This document shows positions 1 to 5,691 of a stretch of 5,691 bases of DNA, in pieces. The notes under the pieces are model-generated. The model was not told where the DNA came from, searched no databases, and saw nothing but the letters and a program-made list of their open reading frames with translations. The stretch is from JBGQAS01 sp964498605 (GTDB taxonomy: Bacteria; Chloroflexota; Anaerolineae; Anaerolineales; Anaerolineaceae). The stretch spans positions 1 to 5,691 of the forward strand of contig CAZCHK010000092.1 of the NCBI GenBank assembly GCA_964498605.1, in the 5' to 3' direction. How positions within the stretch are numbered: position 1 is the stretch's first letter; every line of letters starts with the position of its first letter. Position numbers and translations under genes: made by a program.

Positions 1-32
1 GCAAAGTAACAGGCGTCCACCGGGACGCCTGT
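1..32 (-). terminator. Probable terminator after the oxidoreductase operon
   Basis: Positions 9-18 (ACAGGCGTCC) pair perfectly with 23-32 (GGACGCCTGT), giving a 10-bp stem with a four-base loop. It lies 21 bases beyond the stop codon of the gamma-subunit gene. Read on the minus strand, the stem is followed by TACTTTGC, a weak U-tract, and the window then ends. The position and stem strength fit an intrinsic terminator; the poor U-tract leaves open a weaker terminator or an mRNA 3'-end stabilising hairpin. Confidence 0.62.
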
Positions 33-53
33 GTCAGTCGTTTTCAGAGGCAA

Positions 54-587
54 TTACTTGTATGTAGCGCCTTCCCGCAGTGCCTGGTAGTTGCTTGGAA
101 GCAGCTTGTGGTGCCTCTCGGGCAGATGCGCTTTGAGCGCTTTTTCGATCGCTTCCAAAGGCAAAACCTTAAGGTTTGCCAGAAGGGATCCCAGCAAGAC
201 CATATTGGTCATGCGCCGGTCGCCAATTTTTTCGGCGATTTCATTCGCCGGAACGGACACAGCGGTGATGTCTTTTCTGGAGGTCCCATGGTCGACCATG
301 GATTCGTTGACGATCAAAACGCCGCCAGGTTTCACCAGTGATTCGTACTTATCCAGCGATGGCAGATTCATGGCGATGACAGCAGTTGGATTGCGCACGA
401 TGGGAGAGCCGATCTCCTCGTCAGCGATGATCACGGTACAGTTGGCTGTTCCGCCGCGCATTTCCGGACCGTAGGAGGGGATCCAGGTTACCTCTTTCCC
501 TTCATCCAGGCCGGCGTACGCCAGCAGCTGACCCGCGAAAAGGACACCTTGTCCGCCAAAACCAGCAATGAGAATTTCAGTTTGCAT
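54..587 (-). CDS. 2-oxoacid:ferredoxin oxidoreductase, gamma subunit
   Basis: This 177-residue protein is the gamma subunit (KorC/VorC-like, POR_N-gamma family) of a multi-subunit 2-oxoacid:ferredoxin oxidoreductase. The start shows the family's glycine-rich loop GFGGQG (residues 9-14) and the conserved SYGPEMRGG segment (38-46), followed by a Rossmann-like alternation with a glycine turn KPGGV (86-90). Length is normal for the free-standing gamma subunit. It is soluble, with no signal peptide or membrane segment and only one cysteine (Cys50), so it carries no Fe-S cluster of its own. In the known family this domain packs against alpha and beta near the active site and is associated with the CoA-dependent step. 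The ATG at 587 follows the beta stop by 10 bases; that gap and the stop codon form TAGGAGAAGG, a usable Shine-Dalgarno site. Last gene of the operon, with a hairpin just downstream. Confidence 0.95.
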   Translation of the reverse strand: MQTEILIAGFGGQGVLFAGQLLAYAGLDEGKEVTWIPSYGPEMRGGTANCTVIIADEEIGSPIVRNPTAVIAMNLPSLDKYESLVKPGGVLIVNESMVDHGTSRKDITAVSVPANEIAEKIGDRRMTNMVLLGSLLANLKVLPLEAIEKALKAHLPERHHKLLPSNYQALREGATYK

Positions 588-597
588 CGTCCTTCTC

Positions 598-1377
598 CTA
601 TATCTTCACTTCTGCGAGCGCGGGATGTACTTTGAAATCATTCAGCGGGTAATACGGCACCATCTTTTCCTCCAGCCATGCCAGTGACTGGGAAGTGTTC
701 ATGCCCCAGTTGGTCGGGCAAATCGAAAGCAACTCGACCATCGAAAAGCCTAAACCGCGCACCTGCACCTCGAATGCCATGCGGATCGCTTTTTTGGCCA
801 ACCGTATGTTTTTTGGATCGTGCAGGCTTTTCCGGCTGATAAAGCTCGCCCCGTCCAACGTGGCCAGCAGTTCCGAGGTGCGGATGGGATACCCCTGAGT
901 TTCCACATCCCGCCCATTGGGTGAGGATGTTGTTTTCTGCCCGGGAAGGGTCGTGGGAGCCATTTGTCCGCCGGTCATGCCGTAATTCGTATTATTAATG
1001 AAGATCGTGGTGATGTTTTCTCCACGGGCCGCGGCATGAACGATCTCTCCCATGCCGATGGATGCCAGATCACCATCTCCCTGATAGGTCAGCACGATGC
1101 GATCCGGCAAAGTTCGTTTGACACCTGTGGCCATGGCGGGAGCGCGGCCGTGGGGGGCCTGCACCCAATCAAAGTTGAAGTAGTTGTATGCGAACACCGA
1201 GCATCCTACTGAAGCCACGCCGATGGTGCGATCGCGCAGACCCATCTCATCGATGACTTCCGCCACCAGCCGATGGGCGATGCCGTGCGTGCAGCCTGGG
1301 CAGTAATGATTGGAAGTGTCGGTTAAGGCTTCTGGACGCTGATAAACGACCCGGTAATCAAGCGCTTCGCTAGTCAT
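598..1377 (-). CDS. 2-oxoacid:ferredoxin oxidoreductase, beta subunit (thiamine diphosphate-binding)
   Basis: This 259-residue subunit (KorB/VorA-like) holds the thiamine diphosphate and the proximal [4Fe-4S] cluster, and so carries out decarboxylation of the 2-oxoacid and the first electron transfer. The thiamine diphosphate motif begins at GDGD (residues 100-103) and ends at NNTNYG (128-133), followed by the typical MTGGQ (134-138). The protein has exactly four cysteines: Cys26 and Cys29 in HYCPGC, Cys59 in SVGCS and Cys220 in CPTNWG. These match the four cluster ligands known from pyruvate:ferredoxin oxidoreductase, so the cluster should be intact. Its ATG overlaps the alpha stop by one base (TAATG), and the last alpha codons supply the Shine-Dalgarno GAGGTG, a layout that favours translational coupling and equal subunit amounts. 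The family is certain; the exact 2-oxoacid is not visible in this subunit. Confidence 0.96.
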   Translation of the reverse strand: MTSEALDYRVVYQRPEALTDTSNHYCPGCTHGIAHRLVAEVIDEMGLRDRTIGVASVGCSVFAYNYFNFDWVQAPHGRAPAMATGVKRTLPDRIVLTYQGDGDLASIGMGEIVHAAARGENITTIFINNTNYGMTGGQMAPTTLPGQKTTSSPNGRDVETQGYPIRTSELLATLDGASFISRKSLHDPKNIRLAKKAIRMAFEVQVRGLGFSMVELLSICPTNWGMNTSQSLAWLEEKMVPYYPLNDFKVHPALAEVKI

Positions 1378-2501
1378 TATTTCACCTCTTTCAGCATGCG
1401 ATTCAAACGGTCAGCCCAGCGGTCACGCGGATGTCCTTCCAGATCCAGCGGACCTTTTGCCATGCGGTGGATCTCGCTCAAGATCTCCTCGGGGAGGATC
1501 ATGATGCCACCGGGGCGGCCGTAGAATTCCATGGGAACCTGGTTGGCAGTGGCGAGCATGACATCATCCAGCATTTGACCAGTGTTCATTTCCACGACCA
1601 GGATGCCCTTTACTTTCCCTGCCAGATCCGATATGGCTTTTTCAGGGAAGGGACTCAGCGAGATCGGGCGCAGCAGGCCGACCTTGATCCCCTCAGCACG
1701 TGCGGCGCGGACAGCTGTCAGGGCAACGCGCCCGGCTGAACCGAAGCCGATGATGGCAAAATCCGCATCATCCAGGTAGTACTCTTTGAAGCGTACTTCT
1801 TTCTTTTGGATCTCCTGCCAGCGGGCCAGGAGGCGCATGTTGGTAACCTCTTCCTCTGGAGGAGACAGGTAGATCGAGGATAGTATTCTTCTATCCCTGC
1901 CCTTGCAGCCCCTGGTCGACCAATCCGGGAACTTTGTTTTCAGCATCTGCATGGGCGGCATCTCGGCTGGTTCCATCATCTGCCCGATCGATCCATCCGT
2001 GAGGATCGTGACGATCGAGCGGTATTTTTCCGCCAGGTCAAAAGCCAGAACCATCAGGTCCACGGATTCCTGGACTGTGGAGGGTGCCAATACAATGGGG
2101 AAATAATCCCCATGCCCTCCGCGGTGAACGATCTGTTCATAATCACCCTGGGCGGGTGCGATATTTCCCAGACCGGGACCGCCCCGCATGACATTGACGA
2201 GCACGCAGGGAAGTTCCGTGCCTGCGATATATGAAATTCCCTCCATCATGAGGCTGATGCCCGGGCTGGATGAGGTTGTCATCACGCGGGCACCCGTGCA
2301 AGCCGCGCCGTATACCATGTTGATCGCGCCCAGCTCGCTTTCAGCCTGCACGAAAGCCCTGCCCAGTTCAGGCATGCGGCGGGACAGATACTCCAACGCT
2401 TCTGTTTGAGGGGTGATGGGGTAGCCGAAATAAGCCGCCAGACCGGCGCGCACTGCCGCTTCCGCAATGGCTTCATTGCCTTTCCAAAGTTCTCGCGTCA
2501 T
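1377..2501 (-). CDS. vorB: 2-oxoacid:ferredoxin oxidoreductase, alpha subunit, VorB-like (3-methyl-2-oxobutanoate type)
   Basis: The alpha subunit (374 residues) completes the active site of a cytoplasmic complex that converts a 2-oxoacid, CoA and oxidised ferredoxin into acyl-CoA, CO2 and reduced ferredoxin. Domain I carries GNEAIAEAAVRAG (8-20) and YPITPQTE (27-34), then VQAESE (51-56) and TTSSSPG (75-81). The C-terminal part (about 245-345) is the transketolase C-like domain, with GFGSAG (252-257) and VEMNTGQM (303-310). The overall pattern, including MRGGPGLGN (105-113) and GQMMEP (173-178), is what I recognise as VorB, usually annotated for 2-oxoisovalerate; related 2-oxoacids remain possible. 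I chose the ATG at 2501 over an in-frame ATG at 2600 because the longer version overlaps the ferredoxin gene by 98 bases, adds 33 low-complexity residues and lacks the strong Shine-Dalgarno found at 2515-2508. The last 25 or so residues seem to extend beyond the usual end. Confidence 0.94.
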   Translation of the reverse strand: MTRELWKGNEAIAEAAVRAGLAAYFGYPITPQTEALEYLSRRMPELGRAFVQAESELGAINMVYGAACTGARVMTTSSSPGISLMMEGISYIAGTELPCVLVNVMRGGPGLGNIAPAQGDYEQIVHRGGHGDYFPIVLAPSTVQESVDLMVLAFDLAEKYRSIVTILTDGSIGQMMEPAEMPPMQMLKTKFPDWSTRGCKGRDRRILSSIYLSPPEEEVTNMRLLARWQEIQKKEVRFKEYYLDDADFAIIGFGSAGRVALTAVRAARAEGIKVGLLRPISLSPFPEKAISDLAGKVKGILVVEMNTGQMLDDVMLATANQVPMEFYGRPGGIMILPEEILSEIHRMAKGPLDLEGHPRDRWADRLNRMLKEVK

Positions 2502-2502
2502 T

Positions 2503-2742
2503 TCAGGCCTCCCCTGCTTTCTTGAGTGGTTCTCGGTAGACAGTAATGGCGGCTTCAGGGCAGACGATGGCGCAAATCGCGCAACCGGTGCAGCCGTCAC
2601 TGATCAGCGCGGCTGGATGGTAGCCTTTGCTGTTTAAACGATCCATTGCCAGACCGATGACTTTTTGTGGACAATTCATCACGCACAATTCGCAACCCTT
2701 GCATAAGAATTCATCCACAACAATCTTACCCTTTAGGGGCAT
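2503..2742 (-). CDS. 2-oxoacid:ferredoxin oxidoreductase, delta subunit (two [4Fe-4S] ferredoxin)
   Basis: This 79-residue ferredoxin-like protein is the delta subunit (KorD/VorD-like), which carries electrons from the beta-subunit cluster to free ferredoxin. Two classic cluster motifs are visible: Cys14-x2-Cys17-x2-Cys20-x3-Cys24-Pro and Cys51-x2-Cys54-x2-Cys57-x3-Cys61-Pro. Each set of three plus the fourth cysteine of the other set should ligate one [4Fe-4S] cluster, as in bacterial 2[4Fe-4S] ferredoxins. It has no other cysteine and no signal peptide. The start at 2742 is preceded by an ideal AGGAGGT (2753-2747). It is the first gene of the delta-alpha-beta-gamma operon and is separated from alpha by one base. 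Taken alone it could be any small ferredoxin; the position makes the subunit role very likely. Confidence 0.95.
   Translation of the reverse strand: MPLKGKIVVDEFLCKGCELCVMNCPQKVIGLAMDRLNSKGYHPAALISDGCTGCAICAIVCPEAAITVYREPLKKAGEA
2508..2515 (-). promoter_or_regulatory. Ribosome binding site that fixes the alpha-subunit start
   Basis: On the minus strand AGGGGAGG lies six bases before the ATG at 2501, inside the last codons of the ferredoxin gene. The ferredoxin TGA (2505-2503) sits between the site and the ATG, with one base separating stop and start. This supports the 374-residue alpha subunit rather than the longer reading frame. Confidence 0.85.
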
Positions 2743-2889
2743 TTTTACCTCCTATGGATTGATAGATCATCCAGTTATTTCTTGTTGGACTTCTCATATA
2801 CACGCTTCATTATGATGGATATGTACGAGGCAGCATAGTGACAACAATCATGGATGGGTTCAACAAAAATCCTTTGAAATTATACCCAA
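2743..2889 (-). promoter_or_regulatory. Intergenic region holding the oxidoreductase operon promoter (exact site not resolved)
   Basis: The stretch lies between the terminator of the upstream unit and the ferredoxin Shine-Dalgarno, so the promoter for the four-gene operon should be here. The best sigma-70-like pieces I see on the minus strand are TTGTCA (2844-2839), which matches TTGACA in five of six bases, and CATAAT (2814-2809), which matches TATAAT in five of six. They are 24 bases apart, too far to work together, and TATCCA (2821-2816), at the correct 17-base spacing, is a poor -10. On the plus strand, ATGATGGAT (2812-2820) and ATCATGGAT (2847-2855) form an imperfect direct repeat that could be an operator. 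No gene or stable hairpin is visible. Confidence 0.35.
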
Positions 2890-2926
2890 GTTTAAAGAAA
2901 AACAGCCTGTCCGTAAGGATAGGCTG
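2890..2926 (-). terminator. Rho-independent terminator after the lipoprotein gene
   Basis: Positions 2903-2912 (CAGCCTGTCC) pair with 2917-2926 (GGATAGGCTG) in a 10-bp stem containing one G-T pair, around a four-base loop. On the minus strand the stem is followed directly by TTTTTCTTTAAA, a strong U-tract. It begins 23 bases beyond the lipoprotein stop codon, so it ends the glycosidase-like/propeller unit and separates it from the oxidoreductase operon. Confidence 0.93.
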
Positions 2927-2949
2927 CTCAGCGAATTGCTCATGGGTGA

Positions 2950-3936
2950 TCAGGGGATGCCAAGCAGGATCAGTTTTCCGGAAGAGTCGCTCGCAGCGAT
3001 GAGAGATCCGTCCGGAGAAAACCTGAGGGCGGTGATGTGATCAAGGCCCGTCTCGAAAGTCGAGGCAAGTTCCAGCGTACCGGCATCCGCAAAATAGATG
3101 ACATTTGCACCACCGCATGCGATCATCTTCCCGTCCGGCGTGTAATCCAAGCTAGAGACGTACGGCTCGAGCACGAGTGTGGCGACCTGGGTTCCGTCCG
3201 TCCGGTCCCACAGGTAGACCAGGGGTTTTAATTCCCCATCGATTGTGCCGGCAGCGCCGCTGAGAAGAAATGCCCCGTCCGGGGAAGTGGTAAATGTGCT
3301 GATGAAATCCTCGTGGAAAATTGCGGTCCCCATTTCATGCGTGGCAATATCCTGTGGCTGGAGAGTGGCCCGGGCGAAATACAGTAAAAACTGACCATCA
3401 CGGCTGTACTGGATCCCGTACACCGGCGCGGCTGTCTCGAATCCGACCAAGGTATCCATGACCCCGCCGCTCTCAATATCAAAAATATCAACCTGCCATA
3501 CCTCGCCTGACGCGATCGCAAGGTATTGGCCGTCCGGTGAAAAGATGGCAGATGTGGCATAGGTCGGATAGGTGACAGAGCGCATCGTTTCACCAGAGTC
3601 GATCCCCTTGATGTCAAATCTGACACTGTCCGATGACTCAAGGTAAAGCTGCTCCAGGGGGTTGATGTCCAGGATGTAGGCGTTATCTGAAGCAGTCCTG
3701 GTCATGGTGATCTCATGCGTGTCCATGCTGACGACATCGATTCGATCGCTGGAATAAACGTACAGCACAGACGAATCGGATGACCAGGAAAGCCTTCCTG
3801 GAGAAATCATGTCAATCTCGGCCAATATTCTAATACAAGACTCATTCACACTGCTTATGGGGATTGGTTTTTGACAACCCCAAAGGGATAGAATCGTCAA
3901 AAAAATGGTCACCAACAGGGTAGGTTTTTTCTTCAT
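2950..3936 (-). CDS. Membrane lipoprotein with a WD40-like seven-bladed beta-propeller
   Basis: The N-terminus is a lipoprotein signal: MKKK, a hydrophobic stretch (residues 7-19) and the lipobox LWGC with Cys21 as the lipidated residue. Trp at -2 is unusual but tolerated. The rest of the 328 residues is a WD40/YVTN-like propeller with turns SWSSD (50-54), a degenerate one near 90-99, SPDG (133), SRDG (178), SPDG (218), TPDG (266) and SPDG (307). The 40-48 residue spacing gives about seven blades. Such propellers usually bind proteins or ligands; no catalytic motif is visible, so the function is unknown. I chose the ATG at 3936, which has AAGAGGT (3946-3940) before it. A GTG at 3954 would add six residues and overlap the upstream stop as GTGA, but it lacks a Shine-Dalgarno. 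The 14-base gap to the upstream gene implies co-transcription, and a terminator follows. Confidence 0.86.
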   Translation of the reverse strand: MKKKPTLLVTIFLTILSLWGCQKPIPISSVNESCIRILAEIDMISPGRLSWSSDSSVLYVYSSDRIDVVSMDTHEITMTRTASDNAYILDINPLEQLYLESSDSVRFDIKGIDSGETMRSVTYPTYATSAIFSPDGQYLAIASGEVWQVDIFDIESGGVMDTLVGFETAAPVYGIQYSRDGQFLLYFARATLQPQDIATHEMGTAIFHEDFISTFTTSPDGAFLLSGAAGTIDGELKPLVYLWDRTDGTQVATLVLEPYVSSLDYTPDGKMIACGGANVIYFADAGTLELASTFETGLDHITALRFSPDGSLIAASDSSGKLILLGIP

Positions 3937-3950
3937 GAGACCTCTTTTCT

Positions 3951-5561
3951 TCACGGATTCAGCTTATCTTTTGCTGATGAAATCGCTTTTTGTTTCAATT
4001 CTTCGAACCATTGATCGAGCGCACCGAGAAGCGCGGATTTGGCGGATCCCATCAGGTTGGAAAAACCTGACTGCACCGATTCCTGCAGCACGGTGACACG
4101 ATCCTGCACCCCCAGAGAGATCGACTCCAGAGGGTCGTCGGAAGACACGATCACCATGACCGGGCGGTTTCCCACCAGCGCGACGACATTTCCTGCCTGG
4201 TCCAAGGTGAGCGCTTGGGCTGTGTCGCTTGAAAAACCTACCGCGTCAAGGTAAAAGGCTTTGGCCTGTTTTCCCTGGGTGCCTGCAAGAGTGATCACGC
4301 CAGGTTCCGCGATGGCATGCTGACGGAAAATGATGCCAAACAGGACACCGTTTTTTTGAAAGCGGTAGTGAGCGATTCCGGGTGTGGATTGCGCGTCTTC
4401 AAACGAGCCGAGTTCCTGGCTCGCGGTGAGTTGAGATGCAAGATTTGAGAAAGTTTGCATGCCAAAAGGACCCAGCGCGTATTCGGGCTGGAGAGGGTCG
4501 GTATAGAGGGAGTAATAAAAAACTTTTTCAACTCCTTCCAGTGAAAGAAGCGGGATGACCGAACGGGTGATCATGTCCGATTCTTGCCTTGAAGAGGTTG
4601 AGCCGTTTGACGCTGCCAACTGCTCCAGGTCGGAGATTTTCCAGCCCAGTGACGTGACCCAAACTGGCTTACGCCCAAACTGATTGGAAAAATCGTACAC
4701 GCTTTGCACAGCGGAGATCATGTCGTATGAAAGCGGTGTCTGGAGCTGGCAGGCACCCGAGTAGGGATCGTGACCGACATTGAAAGTACGCGTTTCCTGA
4801 GGAGTGGAGGCTCCCCAATCCAGGTGCAGGCCGATCACATCGAAATTGTCCCAGGAACCAGATCGGTTGAGCTCAGCCAGGAAACCAAAAACGTCCGAGT
4901 CGCAGGAATTTTCAGGAGAAAGGTACAATCCTCCCAGCACCACCACATCATTGGGATCCGCGGTTTTAATGGCCTGATGAGCGATGCTGAGCATTTGGAC
5001 ATACAGGTCTTTGTCAATGGAAGCGGAAGCCAGGTCCACTGCGGGGTAAAGCAGCCTGCCCCAATATGCGTTTGTGTTGGGCTGGTTCCCGATCTCCCAC
5101 GCGTCCACCTGGTCCCCAAAGGCACTGACCACGGCGCTGACATAGCTCTCCCAGGCAGACAGCAGCTCCGCGCGTCCCACGGGGTTGCTCGGATAGGTGT
5201 GCTGGAGAAAAATTGGTCCCCCGTCCAAAACGACCAGCGGATCGATACCACGGGATCGCAGACCCTGCAGGAGGTGTAAGAAATCCCAATTTCCTTCCGC
5301 TGTTGTAAAAGCCCAGGCAATCTGGTTCGGCGCCGACTCGACCTGGCTCCAGGGCAGGGTAACACGATACCAGCCGAAGCCGATCTCTTCCGCCAGGTCC
5401 AGATGAACATTCATAGAGGAGTCGTCCAGGAATGAATGCTGCGCTCCACTCACTCCAAATCCGTCCAGGCGGGTGTTGTCGGGGGCGAAGCGCAAAAAAA
5501 GGATCAACACCGCGGCGATCACCCCGGCAAACAGCACTATTCGAAAGAGTAGTTTTTTCAT
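3951..5561 (-). CDS. Membrane-anchored GH-A clan glycoside hydrolase-like protein, probably catalytically inactive
   Basis: This 536-residue protein begins with Lys/Arg and a hydrophobic segment (about 6-24). With no lipobox or obvious signal peptidase site, it is probably a signal anchor that leaves the rest outside the membrane. Residues 33 to about 385 look like a (beta/alpha)8 barrel of the GH-A clan (GH5/GH39-like): FGWYRVTLPWSQVE (62-75), WEIGNQPN (155-162), FDVIGLHLDWG (240-250) and VWVTSLGW (300-307). The clan's acid/base Glu is expected in Asn-Glu-Pro and its nucleophile Glu in Thr-Glu-x-Gly; here they are Gln160 and Ser304, so normal hydrolysis is unlikely. Residues about 386-475 resemble the beta-sandwich that often follows such barrels, and about 484-533 are predicted helical and amphipathic. 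The only two cysteines, 220 and 271, could form a disulfide. A weak GAGAG site precedes the ATG. The family is inferred from motifs alone, and the substrate is unknown. Confidence 0.8.
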   Translation of the reverse strand: MKKLLFRIVLFAGVIAAVLILFLRFAPDNTRLDGFGVSGAQHSFLDDSSMNVHLDLAEEIGFGWYRVTLPWSQVESAPNQIAWAFTTAEGNWDFLHLLQGLRSRGIDPLVVLDGGPIFLQHTYPSNPVGRAELLSAWESYVSAVVSAFGDQVDAWEIGNQPNTNAYWGRLLYPAVDLASASIDKDLYVQMLSIAHQAIKTADPNDVVVLGGLYLSPENSCDSDVFGFLAELNRSGSWDNFDVIGLHLDWGASTPQETRTFNVGHDPYSGACQLQTPLSYDMISAVQSVYDFSNQFGRKPVWVTSLGWKISDLEQLAASNGSTSSRQESDMITRSVIPLLSLEGVEKVFYYSLYTDPLQPEYALGPFGMQTFSNLASQLTASQELGSFEDAQSTPGIAHYRFQKNGVLFGIIFRQHAIAEPGVITLAGTQGKQAKAFYLDAVGFSSDTAQALTLDQAGNVVALVGNRPVMVIVSSDDPLESISLGVQDRVTVLQESVQSGFSNLMGSAKSALLGALDQWFEELKQKAISSAKDKLNP

Positions 5562-5691
5562 CGTTCGCTCTCAATTAAAAATATCAACGTAAAGGTTGCA
5601 AGATTGGTGCCGAATAGAAAGTCTAACCCTACGACTCTGAATAAGTTACGAAACATATTAGACATTCACAGAATGGCATGAACTGGAAAAA
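5562..5691. other. Leader region upstream of the glycosidase-like gene, no gene seen
   Basis: This AT-richer stretch of 130 bases contains no reading frame with a credible start and no strong hairpin. It should hold the promoter of the two-gene unit unless that unit continues from outside the window. On the minus strand a TAATAT lies at about 5660-5655, but no acceptable -35 lies 16-18 bases before it, so I do not call a promoter. The minus-strand TTTTT at the window edge (5691-5687) could be the tail of an upstream terminator, which cannot be judged from here. Confidence 0.4.

Noticed and set aside
91..474. Plus-strand open frames across the gamma-subunit gene and similar antisense frames elsewhere (for example 4770-5279)
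   Set aside because: They are antisense shadows of well-supported genes, with no recognisable motif.
2502..2600. N-terminal 33-residue extension of the alpha subunit from an upstream ATG at 2600
   Set aside because: It lies almost wholly inside the ferredoxin gene, has no family resemblance, and a strong Shine-Dalgarno serves the ATG at 2501.
2503..2742. Free-standing ferredoxin unrelated to the oxidoreductase
   Set aside because: A one-base gap to the alpha gene and the standard four-subunit composition make the delta-subunit role much more likely.
3937..3954. GTG start at 3954 for the lipoprotein, overlapping the upstream stop as GTGA
   Set aside because: No Shine-Dalgarno precedes it, while the ATG at 3936 has AAGAGGT nearby and gives a standard lipoprotein signal length. 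Coupled initiation at GTG is not fully excluded.
4835..5574. Long open frames on the same strand overlapping the glycosidase-like gene (186 and 191 codons)
   Set aside because: Their translations are rich in Arg, Cys, Trp and Pro with no domain pattern, typical of shifted frames of a real gene. The 536-residue frame has the anchor and barrel motifs.
5596..5645. tRNA-like 3' end on the minus strand (TTCGGCACCA)
   Set aside because: No matching acceptor 5' strand, T-arm or anticodon arm can be built at the required distances, so the CCA is coincidental.

Overview
The window reads as a bacterial chromosomal segment whose genes all lie on the minus strand, in two transcription units. The organism is probably a strict anaerobe, because it carries a ferredoxin-linked 2-oxoacid oxidoreductase. 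The combination with a secreted glycosidase-like protein and a beta-propeller lipoprotein, moderate GC content and purine-rich Shine-Dalgarno sites suggests something like an anaerobic Chloroflexota (Anaerolineae). That taxonomic guess is an inference from gene style, not a demonstration.

Right half (5691 to about 2890): a 130-bp leader without a visible gene is followed by a 536-residue membrane-anchored protein with a GH-A-clan glycoside hydrolase fold (5561-3951). Fourteen bases later comes a lipoprotein with a predicted seven-bladed beta-propeller (3936-2950). A clean Rho-independent terminator (2926-2890) closes this unit. Both products should face outward from the cytoplasmic membrane. 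The notable point is that both positions where GH-A enzymes carry their catalytic glutamates are occupied by other residues (Gln160 and Ser304), so the protein looks like a pseudoglycosidase, perhaps a carbohydrate-binding or scaffold protein working with the propeller lipoprotein.

Left half (2742 to 1): after an intergenic stretch that must hold the promoter, four tightly packed genes encode the delta (two [4Fe-4S] ferredoxin), alpha, beta and gamma subunits of a 2-oxoacid:ferredoxin oxidoreductase, most like the VorB type acting on 2-oxoisovalerate and other branched-chain 2-oxoacids. Gaps are +1, -1 and +10 bases and each gene has its own Shine-Dalgarno site. The beta subunit binds thiamine diphosphate and one Fe-S cluster, alpha and gamma complete the catalytic core, and delta passes electrons to external ferredoxin. 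A 10-bp GC-rich hairpin just after the gamma gene probably ends this unit. I see no RNA genes, mobile elements, CRISPR arrays or long repeats.
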